NCBI RefSeq assembly: GCF_003347605.1
Contig: NZ_QDFZ01000025.1
Coordinates: forward strand, 769 to 64,243
DNA: 63,475 bases
Direction: 5' to 3'
From: Chryseobacterium sp. KLBC 52
GTDB lineage: Bacteria; Bacteroidota; Bacteroidia; Flavobacteriales; Weeksellaceae
Shown: one piece after another, positions 52,353 through 61,820 of the stretch
How positions within the stretch are numbered: position 1 is the stretch's first letter
Layout of the letters: every line of letters begins with the position of its first letter
Notes under the pieces: model-generated
The model's input: only the letters and a program-made list of their open reading frames with translations
Database searches by the model: none
What the model was told of the DNA's origin: nothing
Translations under genes and position numbers: made by a program

Positions 52353-53060
52353 ATGAACCTAAAACTGAAACATCTCCCTCTTTTATTACTGCCGTTTTCA
52401 TTACCAATGAATGCGCAGGAAATAAAAGGGGAACTCAATAAAGAAATTAAAAGACAGGAGAAAATGTCTTACATTCTGGATTACCCTAAAAATACGAAAG
52501 GGAATGTTCCTTTGATTGTTTTTTTACATGGCTCGGGAGAGCGTGGAACCAATCTTGATTTGGTAAAAGCACACAGCCCATTTACCTATAAAAATCTAAT
52601 TAAAGAACCTGTAGCTATTCTGGCACCTCAATGTCCGGAAGGAACATGGTGGGATACCGTTACCGTATATAATCTGATCAAAGAAATTCAGAAGAAATAT
52701 AAAATTGATGCCTCCCGCATTTATCTTACAGGACTTTCAATGGGAGGGTGGGGAACTTTGAAACTAGCTATGGAACATCCGGAAATGTTTGCTGCGGTGG
52801 CTTCAGTCTGCGCCCCTACAGATCAGGTAATGACCGCTAATATTCATCAGTTTAAAGATCTGAATATGAAAATTTTTCATGGCGGGATGGATGATATTGT
52901 ATTGCCAGCCAATGCTTTTAATTTTTATCAAAAGCTGCATCCTGTAAATCCTACAGCTGAATTGGTTATCTTTCCGAATGACAATCATAATTCATGGGAT
53001 TCTGCCTATTCAAACCCTGCTTTGTATGAATGGATGCTATCTAAAAAGAAAGAAAAATAA
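52353..53060 (+). CDS. Secreted alpha/beta hydrolase (esterase/phospholipase-like)
   Basis: 235 aa with signal peptide ending PMNAQ. The oxyanion region is FLHGSGERGTN and the nucleophile elbow is GLSMGGWG with Ser129. The acid probably lies in HGGMDDIV and the His in FPNDNHNSWD. These match the dienelactone-hydrolase/CE1-like secreted esterases found in glycan loci. Between the glucanase and the beta-glucosidase, it may remove an ester substituent (for example acetyl or succinyl) from the glucan. That substrate is an inference from position only. Confidence 0.85.
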   Translation: MNLKLKHLPLLLLPFSLPMNAQEIKGELNKEIKRQEKMSYILDYPKNTKGNVPLIVFLHGSGERGTNLDLVKAHSPFTYKNLIKEPVAILAPQCPEGTWWDTVTVYNLIKEIQKKYKIDASRIYLTGLSMGGWGTLKLAMEHPEMFAAVASVCAPTDQVMTANIHQFKDLNMKIFHGGMDDIVLPANAFNFYQKLHPVNPTAELVIFPNDNHNSWDSAYSNPALYEWMLSKKKEK

Positions 53061-53142
53061 CCCCAAAATACACAATGATTGAAAGATAAACTCATCGAAT
53101 TAAAGCAAAAAAATATAAACAATAATTTAAGAAGATAGATTT

Positions 53143-55470
53143 ATGAAAAAGTTAATTGTAATCGCCACCTTAGCATTGGCTCCTGTATTTTCCGCTCAGG
53201 AAATGGTAACCAAGCCCGTTCAGTCTTATCAGACGGCTCAGTATCAGGCTAAAAAGAAGGCATTCGTTGATAATCTTTTATCTAAAATGACATTGGATGA
53301 AAAAATTGGTCAGATGAACCTTCCGACTTCCGGAGATTTTACTACCGGACAGGCACAGAGCTCTGATATCGGAAAGAAAGTAGAACAGGGGTTAGTTGGC
53401 GGATTATTCAATATAAAAGGAGCAGATAAGATCAAAGCTGTTCAGAAAGTAGCTGTAGAAAAAAGCCGTCTGAAAATTCCTATGATTTTCGGGATGGATG
53501 TGATCCACGGGTATGAAACAACTTTCCCGATTCCTCTAGGGTTGGCTGCTTCATGGGATATGAACCTTATCCAGCAGTCAGCAAAAGTAGCTGCCAGAGA
53601 AGCGGCTTCTGACGGAATCAACTGGACATTCTCTCCAATGGTAGATATTTCCCGTGAGCCAAGATGGGGTAGAGTATCAGAAGGCTCTGGTGAAGACCCA
53701 TATTTAGGAAGTGAAATTTCTAAAAATATGGTGTATGGCTATCAGGGGAAAGACCTTGCGAATGGAACCAATATTTTAGCTTGCGTGAAACACTTTGCCT
53801 TATATGGAGCAGGGGAATCCGGAAGAGATTACAATACCGTTGACATGAGCCATGTAAGAATGTTTAATGAATATTTCCCTCCTTACAAAGCCGCAGTAGA
53901 TGCTGGGGTAGCTTCAGTAATGGCTTCTTTCAATGAAGTGGATGGAGTACCTGCGACAGGTAACAGATGGCTTCAGACTGAAGTATTGAGAAATCAATGG
54001 AAGTTTAAAGGATTTGTAGTAACAGACTATACCGGGATCAATGAAATGGTAGACCACGGTATGGGAGACCTTCAGCAGGTGTCTGCTTTGGCTTTAAAAG
54101 CTGGAGTTGATATGGATATGGTGGGAGAAGGTTTTTTAACAACTTTAAAAAAATCACTGGCAGAAGGAAAAGTGACACAAGCCGAAATTGATATGGCGGC
54201 AAGAAGAATTCTTGAAGCAAAATATGATCTTGGCTTATTTGATAATCCATACAAGCACGGAGATGCAAAGTTAGCGGCAAAAGAAGTCTATAATATGGAA
54301 AACCGTAATATAGCAAGAAATACAGCGGCGCAATCCATGGTGTTATTGAAAAATGACAATCAGGTATTGCCTTTAAAAAAATCAGGAACAGTGGCTGTAA
54401 TCGGACCATTGGTGAATAACTCAATGAATATGGCCGGAACATGGAGTGTTGCTACAAAACACGCAGCTTCAGTTTCTTTGATGCAGGGATTACAGTCGAA
54501 CTACGGAAAAGATGTTAAGTTTTTATCAGCAAAAGGAGCCAATATAGACTATGATGCCAAATTAGAAGAAATTTATGCTGCTCATGGTAAAAAAACAGAC
54601 AGAGACAATCGTTCCAAAGAAGAATTATTAAAAGAAGCGGTAGAGGTTGCCAGCAAAGCAGATGTGATTGTTCTGGCTATCGGAGAATCTGCTGAAATGA
54701 GTGGAGAATCTTCTTCAAGAACAGAAATTACCATTCCTCAGTCGCAGGTTGACTTACTCAACGAATTAAAAAAAACCGGAAAACCAATCGCGATGGTTCT
54801 TTTCACAGGTCGCCCATTGGCTTTAACCAATGTAAAAGATACTCCGGATTCTATCTTGAATGCATGGTTTGCCGGATCTGAAGCAGGAAATGCGATTGCA
54901 GATGTTCTGTTCGGAAAAGTAAACCCATCCGGAAAACTTCCGATGACTTTCCCAAGAAGCCTTGGACAGGTGCCAATCTACTATAATGCTAAAAATACAG
55001 GTCGCCCGCTAAGCCAGGATAAAGTAGATAAATGTACTTATGAAAGATTCCGCTCAAACTATATGGACGAGTGTAATACTCCTTTATATGCTTTCGGATA
55101 CGGATTAAGCTACACGAAATTCAATTACTCAGATATGACTGTTTCCAATACTACAGCGAAAGGAAATCAGACTGTTCAGGCAACTGTTACAGTAACCAAT
55201 ACAGGAAACTATGACGGAGCTGAAGTGGTTCAGTTATATATCAGAGATATGGTAGGAAGTATTACAAGACCGGTAAAAGAATTAAAAGGCTTCCAGAAAA
55301 TATTTTTGAAAAAAGGAGAATCGAAAAAAATAACTTTTGATATCACTCCTGAAAATCTGAAATTCTATAACGGCGATTTGAAATATGACTGGGAATCAGG
55401 TGAATTTGATATTATGATCGGAACCAGCTCTGACAATGTTCAGCATTCAAAAATCAATTGGACTAAGTAA
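53143..55470 (+). CDS. bglX: GH3 beta-glucosidase (BglX-like)
   Basis: 775 aa with signal peptide MKKLIVIATLALAPVFSAQ. The GH3 N-terminal barrel shows MTLDEKIGQMNLP, WTFSPMVDISREPRWGRVSEG and KHFALYGAGESGRDYN, with the nucleophile Asp295 in GFVVTDYTGINE. The second domain has VIVLAIGESAEMSGESSSRTE, with the likely acid/base Glu region, and the fibronectin-III-like domain closes the chain (VTVTNTGNYDGAEVVQLYI). It removes glucose from non-reducing ends in the periplasm. Next to a GH144 enzyme, a sophorose-type beta-1,2 preference is likely. It is the last gene of the utilisation locus. Confidence 0.93.
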   Translation: MKKLIVIATLALAPVFSAQEMVTKPVQSYQTAQYQAKKKAFVDNLLSKMTLDEKIGQMNLPTSGDFTTGQAQSSDIGKKVEQGLVGGLFNIKGADKIKAVQKVAVEKSRLKIPMIFGMDVIHGYETTFPIPLGLAASWDMNLIQQSAKVAAREAASDGINWTFSPMVDISREPRWGRVSEGSGEDPYLGSEISKNMVYGYQGKDLANGTNILACVKHFALYGAGESGRDYNTVDMSHVRMFNEYFPPYKAAVDAGVASVMASFNEVDGVPATGNRWLQTEVLRNQWKFKGFVVTDYTGINEMVDHGMGDLQQVSALALKAGVDMDMVGEGFLTTLKKSLAEGKVTQAEIDMAARRILEAKYDLGLFDNPYKHGDAKLAAKEVYNMENRNIARNTAAQSMVLLKNDNQVLPLKKSGTVAVIGPLVNNSMNMAGTWSVATKHAASVSLMQGLQSNYGKDVKFLSAKGANIDYDAKLEEIYAAHGKKTDRDNRSKEELLKEAVEVASKADVIVLAIGESAEMSGESSSRTEITIPQSQVDLLNELKKTGKPIAMVLFTGRPLALTNVKDTPDSILNAWFAGSEAGNAIADVLFGKVNPSGKLPMTFPRSLGQVPIYYNAKNTGRPLSQDKVDKCTYERFRSNYMDECNTPLYAFGYGLSYTKFNYSDMTVSNTTAKGNQTVQATVTVTNTGNYDGAEVVQLYIRDMVGSITRPVKELKGFQKIFLKKGESKKITFDITPENLKFYNGDLKYDWESGEFDIMIGTSSDNVQHSKINWTK

Positions 55471-55562
55471 TATCCGAAAGTAATTCACCAAATTGTGTTA
55501 TGATGTTTTTTTTGGCACGATTTTTAATAATACCTCGGGTAATTATTAGTATACAAATCGAC

Positions 55563-55961
55563 ATGAAAAAAACAATTTTATTAAGCACAATGTTCCTGGG
55601 TTCTTTAGTATTTGCACAAAAAGGAACAATAAAAGGTGGAGACAAAGATGCACATGGATGTATTGGTTCCGCAGGATATACTTATTCTCAAATTAAGAAA
55701 GACTGCATAAGAACTTTTGAACAGAAAATCAAGTTGACAGAAGTAGCTCCGAAAGACAGCTATACTTCGATAGCTGCAGTTATTTTCAGTAAAGACATGA
55801 AACAAGCTGAGGTTTTTGTAAAAGATGCTGGTGAAAGAAGCATTATCCTTACCAGAGCAGGAGGTAAAGCCAAAGCGTGGAAAAAGGATGGCTATGTATT
55901 GGTTCCTTACAAAAAGCACGGATATCAGCTTAAAAAGGATAATATCGTGATCTATCAGTAA
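55563..55961 (+). CDS. Small secreted protein with HGCIGSAGYTYS motif (copy 1)
   Basis: 132 aa from ATG 55563, which starts a clean signal peptide (MKKTILLSTMFLGSLVFAQ); the longer frame from 55500 would bury it. The mature start GGDKDAHGCIGSAGYTYSQIKKDCIRTFEQKIKL holds two Cys in a pattern I associate with small secreted proteins of the lysozyme-inhibitor or META-like kind, though I cannot name the family. The rest is beta-rich (SIAAVIFSKDMKQAEVFV, YKKHGYQLKKDNIVIYQ). A paralogue with a matching terminator follows, so this is a tandem duplication. Confidence 0.7.
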   Translation: MKKTILLSTMFLGSLVFAQKGTIKGGDKDAHGCIGSAGYTYSQIKKDCIRTFEQKIKLTEVAPKDSYTSIAAVIFSKDMKQAEVFVKDAGERSIILTRAGGKAKAWKKDGYVLVPYKKHGYQLKKDNIVIYQ

Positions 55962-55980
55962 GATTCGGTTTTAAAAAGAA

Positions 55981-56002
55981 AAACCGCTCGCAAGAGTGGT
56001 TT
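55981..56002 (+). terminator. Terminator of copy 1
   Basis: Stem AAACCGCTC/GAGTGGTTT with a GCAA loop and a long T run. The core is shared with the terminator of copy 2. Confidence 0.85.
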
Positions 56003-56081
56003 TTTTTTGTACCTTAGAAAAATTAATTAATATCACATTTTTGGGATATTTTTAATCCATCAGAAAACAAAAATTTTACCT

Positions 56082-56492
56082 ATGAAAAAAATAATTTTAC
56101 TCAGTGCCATGTTCCTTGGTTCATTCGTTTTTGCACAAAAAAATACTCCTGTTCTCGGAGGCGACAGAGATGTTCACGGTTGTATCGGCTCCGCAGGATA
56201 TACCTATTCCCAATTAAGAAATAATTGTATACAAACTTTCAATCAGAAGATAAAACTCAAAGAAGTAAACTCAGACAAAAGCTATACTACAATGACGGCA
56301 GTTATTTTCAATAAAAGTATGACTAAAGCTGAAGTTTTTATTCCGGATGGAGCTGCAAAAAGCATTATTTTGGATAAGCAGGGAAAAGCAAAGATATGGA
56401 AAAGCGGAGCTTATATTAAAGACAGCTATGTCTTAACTCCACATAAAAAGAGCTACCAGATCAAGAAGAATGATGAAGTCATTTATCAGTAA
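56082..56492 (+). CDS. Small secreted protein with HGCIGSAGYTYS motif (copy 2)
   Basis: 136 aa with signal peptide MKKIILLSAMFLGSFVFAQ. The mature start GGDRDVHGCIGSAGYTYSQL and NNCIQTFNQKIKLKEV repeat copy 1, followed by TAVIFNKSMTKAEVFIPDG and a C-terminal KKSYQIKKNDEVIYQ. It differs from copy 1 by a short insertion (YIKDSYVLTP). The two Cys are kept. The pair lies after the GH3 gene but need not belong to that locus. Function is unknown. Confidence 0.7.
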   Translation: MKKIILLSAMFLGSFVFAQKNTPVLGGDRDVHGCIGSAGYTYSQLRNNCIQTFNQKIKLKEVNSDKSYTTMTAVIFNKSMTKAEVFIPDGAAKSIILDKQGKAKIWKSGAYIKDSYVLTPHKKSYQIKKNDEVIYQ

Positions 56493-56512
56493 AATAAAAA
56501 CAAAAATAACAG

Positions 56513-56530
56513 ACCACTCGCAAGAGTGGT
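56513..56530 (+). terminator. Terminator of copy 2
   Basis: Stem ACCACTC/GAGTGGT with a GCAA loop and a T run; nearly the same hairpin as after copy 1. Confidence 0.82.
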
Positions 56531-56756
56531 TTTTTTATGTCAATAATTAAAATCAATTTAATTTAATACGACAGGTTCTGTCGTAGTGGATAGATATTTT
56601 TACACCATAATAGAATGACAACAGATATAAATAAAGAGAATTTAATTAAAAATAGTATGATTTACAGGATACCACACAAAAATGATTTCCATATCTTAAA
56701 AAGTGTTAAATTCGCGAAGTTTTAAGAAACTAATTACTAACTCAAAAAAACATAGA

Positions 56757-58391
56757 ATGAAAAAATTCTATCTCGGTGCATTCACTTTATGCACGGTCTT
56801 GGGCGCATCTGCCCAGGAAGTGGTGTGGCAGAAAGACATCCAATCCTCTACCCAGGATTTTCTAAGCCAGGTCACCACAACCATTGATCAGCAATACCTT
56901 ATTACCGGAAGTTCTATACATTCTAAAAGCCAACTGCAAGCAGCCAGCAGTCAAAAGCAAAACAACGGTTACGATTTTCACCTGGTAAAACTGAACCAGC
57001 AGGGACAGGAAGTCTGGGAGAAATATTTCTCAGGACAAAATCATGATTATCTGTCAGCTACTGTTACCACTCAGGATGGAGGTTTTTTACTAGCCGGAAC
57101 ATCTTATTCCGGAAAAGGATTGGATAAAAAAGAGGATTCCAAAGGCGGTTCAGATATTTGGCTGATCAGAATCAATGAATTTGGAGATGAACTATGGCAA
57201 AAAACCTTGGGAAGTTCTTCTGATGAAGAAGCAAGAGCTGTCATTCAAACGACAGATTTAGGATTCTTTGTTGCAGGTAATGTACAAAATTCATCAAAAG
57301 GCTATGGTTCCAAAGATGTATTCATTACAAAATTGGATAAAGACGGAAAAGAACTCTCCCAATTAATTTTAGGTGGAAAAGGCTTAGACGAAGTGGAAAA
57401 GATGATTCCAACGAAAGATGGAGGAGCATTGCTGGGAATGTATTCAAGGAGTTCCGAGGTTCGTGTTTCGGGATCTGAAAAAGGTTCCGAGATGCGAGAT
57501 GCGGGTTCTGTGTCAAACGTTCAAAACCCGAATCCCGTATCCCGAAACTCGAAACAAACTGAAAATTTCGGAGAAGGTGATTATTGGATCGTAAAACTCG
57601 ATAAAAACGGAAAAGTAGAATGGGAAAAGAACTTCGGAGGCAAAGGAGATGATCATTTGAGAACCCTGGCTTTAACTTCCACTGGGTTTATTATTGGGGG
57701 AGAATCCAGATCAGAAAGATCAGGAAACAAAACGGTAGGTCTGGAAGAAGGAACAGATCTTTGGCTGATTGCTCTCAATGAAAGAGGTGATGAGCAGTGG
57801 CAGAAATCTTACAATTTTAAAAACCGTGATATCCTGATGGGAATGAGTGTTCTTCATTCAGCAGATGATAAATCCTCGAAAGGAATTTTATTGGGGGGCT
57901 ATACGCAGGCAGAAGGAAGAATAGAAACTGATGACGAAACTTTCTGGATGCTTTATCTTGACCAAAACGGAAATGAACAGTGGAGAAAACACGTCAAAGG
58001 AGAATCCGGAAAGAAGGAAGAAAGGCTTTCCGATTTAAAACTCAACAGAGATGGTTCTATTGTTCTGGCCGGAACCAGCGCTGAAGAATTGGGCAAAGAA
58101 AACTGGAAGATTGTAAAACTGGGAGATAAACAGGTTGATCAGCTGATTGAAAAATATGATATCAAGATCTATCCAAACCCAGTTTCGGATTATGCTTACG
58201 TAGAAATAGGTTTTGATTTTAAGGATGCAGAAATTCTCTTATATGATATGAGTGGAAGACAGCTTCAGAGCATAAAAACCAAAAACAGAGTCACTAAAAT
58301 TAATACCCAGGCTTTGGTGCAGGGAGCTTATCTGGTGACGATAAAAACAGATAATAACAAAACGGCGAATGCTAAACTGATTAAGAAATAA
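56757..58391 (+). CDS. Secreted beta-propeller-like protein with T9SS type A sorting domain
   Basis: 544 aa from ATG 56757 (MKKFYLGAFTLCTVLGASAQ); the frame is open 18 codons further upstream but would hide the signal peptide. Repeats of about 50-60 residues carry DGGFLLAGTSYSG, GSDIWLIRINEFGDELWQKTLG, FGEGDYWIVKLDKNGKVEWEKNFGG and TDLWLIALNERGDEQWQKSY, as in bacterial propeller domains. The C-terminus (KIYPNPVSDYAYVEIGF ... GAYLVTIKTDNNK) is a T9SS signal. One linker (57451-57555) is made of an interspersed DNA repeat. The RHS-related genes follow with 10-bp and 5-bp gaps, so this is probably an exported partner of that module. Confidence 0.85.
   Translation: MKKFYLGAFTLCTVLGASAQEVVWQKDIQSSTQDFLSQVTTTIDQQYLITGSSIHSKSQLQAASSQKQNNGYDFHLVKLNQQGQEVWEKYFSGQNHDYLSATVTTQDGGFLLAGTSYSGKGLDKKEDSKGGSDIWLIRINEFGDELWQKTLGSSSDEEARAVIQTTDLGFFVAGNVQNSSKGYGSKDVFITKLDKDGKELSQLILGGKGLDEVEKMIPTKDGGALLGMYSRSSEVRVSGSEKGSEMRDAGSVSNVQNPNPVSRNSKQTENFGEGDYWIVKLDKNGKVEWEKNFGGKGDDHLRTLALTSTGFIIGGESRSERSGNKTVGLEEGTDLWLIALNERGDEQWQKSYNFKNRDILMGMSVLHSADDKSSKGILLGGYTQAEGRIETDDETFWMLYLDQNGNEQWRKHVKGESGKKEERLSDLKLNRDGSIVLAGTSAEELGKENWKIVKLGDKQVDQLIEKYDIKIYPNPVSDYAYVEIGFDFKDAEILLYDMSGRQLQSIKTKNRVTKINTQALVQGAYLVTIKTDNNKTANAKLIKK
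57451..57555. repeat. Interspersed TTCGGGAT-type repeat inside a coding sequence, copy C
   Basis: Left arm GGTTCGTGTTTCGGGATCTG and right arm CCCGAATCCCGTATCCCGAA are opposite-facing partial copies of the family seen at 14652 and 27813. The stretch of about 105 bp reads in frame as Ser/Glu/Asn-rich sequence (EVRVSGSEKGSEMRDAG). No stop is introduced. Confidence 0.65.
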
Positions 58392-58401
58392 AAACTAATT
58401 T

Positions 58402-61400
58402 ATGAAGAAAAATAGAATAGCTATAATTTTATTACTAGCTTCACTACACAATACAACTCTTGCACAGTCTGGAGTAGGAGGAAGTGATCCTAAAAGTTAT
58501 GTTGGCGATATTAACCAAATGTTTGCTTCTGCACCTACTTCTAACAATTTAATGAAATTTGAAGAAGTTCCCGTAAGTTATTATACAGGGGTTCCTGATA
58601 TAAATATTCCCTTAATCAGCATTCCAACGATCAATTCTAAAGTTGTGATGGCTGTACAACTTAAATACCATCCCTTAAATGCTAAACCCGATGACAGAGC
58701 TAGTGAAACAGGATTAGGTTGGAGCCTTATTGCAGGAGGGACAATTTCAAGAACAGTTAGGGGAGGGAACCCAGATGAGAAAAATAGAACCATCCCATTC
58801 TCTTCTCCTCCAAAAACAAAATATGGGATTTATAATGAAATTTATAATCCAACTTCAAAATTGATAAAGGATCAAACAATTGATCTTGATAATTATAGTT
58901 TTGAAGCAGCCATGGGAAAGTATGATACAGAATACGATCTATATCAATACAATTTCATGGGACAGTCAGGAAGATTTTATATTATAAAAGATGATAATGG
59001 AAATTATAAACCTGAAAAATTAGATAAAAATAATTTACAGATCATCATTAATAATATTGCTCCAGCTGAAATTACCAGTTTTACTATTGTTGATGATAAA
59101 GGAATCAAATACACTTTTGAAGGGATGGAAAAGTCTCAAAAATCTATTACAAATGTAAAAATAGGTATTATAAGTGGTATAGGTAACCCTAACCCAAGTA
59201 TGGACATTGCAAATTATTGGGCTGCATTTAATCTTATAAATATCAAAGATCAGAATAATAACACTCTTGCCACTTTTAATTATAATCTCAATTCTGTTGT
59301 TAAATTTGAAGAAACTCCGACTACAATTACGCGGCTTGCCGGAAACGTACAGTATTCCAACACCAGTGGAAGCACTGAAATCTCTGATGGGAGTATGCCT
59401 GGAGCTTTTGAAACACAGTATGTTTATAATACAACCAATACCAAGTTGTTAACAAACATTGATGTCTGGGGAAAGGGTACAATTAATTTAAATTATGAAA
59501 AGGGAAGGCAGGATTCAAATTATATGGAGCCTACAGAACTTTATAAACTAAAATCTGTTCAATCAAATTATATTGGGCAAAATACACAACAATACGTAGA
59601 TAAATATGTATTGGATTATGGGTATTCGGATACAAATTTAAAACCTGAAAATGGTCCGGTGAAAACGTTGCAAAAAATGATGCTGGTAAAAGTTACCAAG
59701 ACAGCACCCAATACACAAAATCAGGAATACAACTTAGATTATTATAATAATTCAGGGATACTTCAAAAAGATAAATGGGGATATTATAAAGGGGAAAATG
59801 ATGCATATAGAAGTGACGTTTTAAAATCTTTAACATACCCTGCAAAAGGAAAAGCAGTATTTGATTTTGGTGAGAATATTTACAGCTATACCAATGGAAC
59901 AGAATCTGTAACAGGGGAATGGGTTGATATAGATAATACTTTTGTATCCTATGATTTAAATACATTTAGTTCATCCATAAAAGAAGAATTTTTTACTGTT
60001 CAGACTCCACAAAAAGTCAAGCTTCATCTTGATCTTGGAAATTTAATTTATTCCAATTGGCATTTTTATATTTATAAAAAAAACGCAGACAATACTTACT
60101 CTGCTTCCCTTGCCAACTTTGGCTTAAGCTGGCAGTCATGTATAAGCAACAGTGGCGCTCAGTGTATGAACCAGAACTTAGGACCAAACGGAGAACCTAT
60201 TACAGAATATGACTATGAAACAATTACTTTAGAACCGGGAACCTATTATTTATCCTTAACAGGAAGTAAGGGTATTACTCAGATGCCTATTACCTATTAT
60301 CTTACAGCTTACACAAAAGAGCGTCAATTTAATAGCTTCCTAACTAAAAAAGGTGGAGGAATAAGAATCAATAATATTAAATATTTTGATACACTGACCT
60401 CTACAGAACCGACCAAAGCACTTTTTTATGACTATAAAGACATTAATGATCCACAAAAAAGCAGCGGTTCTCTTGTCTTCCCGGAGCCGATCACAAGCTT
60501 TGATGATAGTTACACCTATAGAAATAAGTTTTATAATCCTACAATTACCTATAGTGCTGATTTTAAAGTAACCACTGATTATAATATCCTACCGGTTCAG
60601 AAAACACAGGGTTCCGATGTGGGGTATAAATATGTAACTGTTGAACAAAAAGATAAAGATGACAATGGAAAAGGTAAAACTGTTCATACATTCAGATCTC
60701 CCATAGATTATCCAAATGATGGAATTTTATCTACGGTGCCACCTGTTGTACCTATTCCTAATCTTGATTATTTAAGAGGGCAGCAAGTATCGGAAAAGGT
60801 TTATAATGCAGCAGGCCAGATTATTTCAGAAACTACAACGCAATATACCACAACTGAATTTGAAAAAAATGATGCCGTTAAGCTTTATGACAATTACGAA
60901 AAGAATATGGTTTCGGAACTTTTTGGTTTCAGTAGTTACCAAGCGCTTTATAATCAATTAAACATGGGAGTAATGCTCACTAGCCCTTATAAAAGTTTCG
61001 AAAAGTTTGGAACAACATTACCTATTCAAAGAGAAGAGAAAACATATTTTTACAAAAACGGAATTCAGAATTCTGTGGTTAAAACAACAAACACTATCTA
61101 CAATCAGGAGGATTATCCAACAAGTGTTACCCAAAATGAGTCAGGAGCAGGAACTTATATCTCAAAATATAAGTATGCTAAAGAAAAAAACAATCAATAT
61201 TTAACAGCTAAAAATATGATTGGCATTCCACTGGAGACAGAAGCCCAAAAGAATGGTGTGACAATTTCTAAAATAGAGTCTTTGTATCCTGTCAGTCAGA
61301 CTGAAGCAGTCACAAAAACTTTAGGGTTGGCATTGCCTTACCAGGTAAATTCTACAGATCTACAAAATGTTGTTTCTACTGAATTGACTTATGATAAGTA

Positions 61401-61815
61401 TGATGAAAAAGGAAATTTACTCCAATATACCACAATAGAAGGAGTTCCTGTTTGTATTGTTTGGGGTTACAACCAGACCCAGCCCATTGCAAAGGTTGAG
61501 GGAGCTAAATTAACAGACATCCAGCAGTCATTAATAGATTCTATTGTTAATGCTTCCAACACAGATGCTTTAGCAGCTCCTAACAATGATGAAACATCTT
61601 TCTTATCAGCATTGAACACCTTCAGAGCTAATGCTGCATTATCCGGTTATCAGATTACCACTTACACTTATGATCCTTTAGTAGGAGTAAGAAGCATCAC
61701 ACCACCATCCGGAATCAGGGAAAGCTATGTTTACGACTCTGCTAACAGACTTCAGAAAGTGATCGATGTGAATGGCAAAGTGTTGAAGGAAATGAAATAC
61801 AACTATAAAAACTAA
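58402..61815 (+). CDS. Large secreted RHS/YD-repeat-related protein (SpvB-like opening)
   Basis: 1137 aa with signal peptide ending NTTLAQ. After a short linker, FEEVPVSYYTGVPDINIPL and LKYHPLNAKPDDRASETGLG-WSLIAGGTISRTVRG match the opening of SpvB/TcdB-like and RHS-type cell-surface proteins. The long middle is beta-rich with no motif I can assign. The end carries YD-repeat text: LTYDKYDEKGNLLQYTTIEG, WGYNQTQPIAKVEGA and ESYVYDSANRLQKVIDVNGK. It has no T9SS tail. The gene begins 10 bp after the propeller gene and ends 5 bp before the next RHS protein. Related proteins form shells around toxins; that role is inferred here. Confidence 0.75.
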   Translation: MKKNRIAIILLLASLHNTTLAQSGVGGSDPKSYVGDINQMFASAPTSNNLMKFEEVPVSYYTGVPDINIPLISIPTINSKVVMAVQLKYHPLNAKPDDRASETGLGWSLIAGGTISRTVRGGNPDEKNRTIPFSSPPKTKYGIYNEIYNPTSKLIKDQTIDLDNYSFEAAMGKYDTEYDLYQYNFMGQSGRFYIIKDDNGNYKPEKLDKNNLQIIINNIAPAEITSFTIVDDKGIKYTFEGMEKSQKSITNVKIGIISGIGNPNPSMDIANYWAAFNLINIKDQNNNTLATFNYNLNSVVKFEETPTTITRLAGNVQYSNTSGSTEISDGSMPGAFETQYVYNTTNTKLLTNIDVWGKGTINLNYEKGRQDSNYMEPTELYKLKSVQSNYIGQNTQQYVDKYVLDYGYSDTNLKPENGPVKTLQKMMLVKVTKTAPNTQNQEYNLDYYNNSGILQKDKWGYYKGENDAYRSDVLKSLTYPAKGKAVFDFGENIYSYTNGTESVTGEWVDIDNTFVSYDLNTFSSSIKEEFFTVQTPQKVKLHLDLGNLIYSNWHFYIYKKNADNTYSASLANFGLSWQSCISNSGAQCMNQNLGPNGEPITEYDYETITLEPGTYYLSLTGSKGITQMPITYYLTAYTKERQFNSFLTKKGGGIRINNIKYFDTLTSTEPTKALFYDYKDINDPQKSSGSLVFPEPITSFDDSYTYRNKFYNPTITYSADFKVTTDYNILPVQKTQGSDVGYKYVTVEQKDKDDNGKGKTVHTFRSPIDYPNDGILSTVPPVVPIPNLDYLRGQQVSEKVYNAAGQIISETTTQYTTTEFEKNDAVKLYDNYEKNMVSELFGFSSYQALYNQLNMGVMLTSPYKSFEKFGTTLPIQREEKTYFYKNGIQNSVVKTTNTIYNQEDYPTSVTQNESGAGTYISKYKYAKEKNNQYLTAKNMIGIPLETEAQKNGVTISKIESLYPVSQTEAVTKTLGLALPYQVNSTDLQNVVSTELTYDKYDEKGNLLQYTTIEGVPVCIVWGYNQTQPIAKVEGAKLTDIQQSLIDSIVNASNTDALAAPNNDETSFLSALNTFRANAALSGYQITTYTYDPLVGVRSITPPSGIRESYVYDSANRLQKVIDVNGKVLKEMKYNYKN

Positions 61816-61820
61816 AACTG

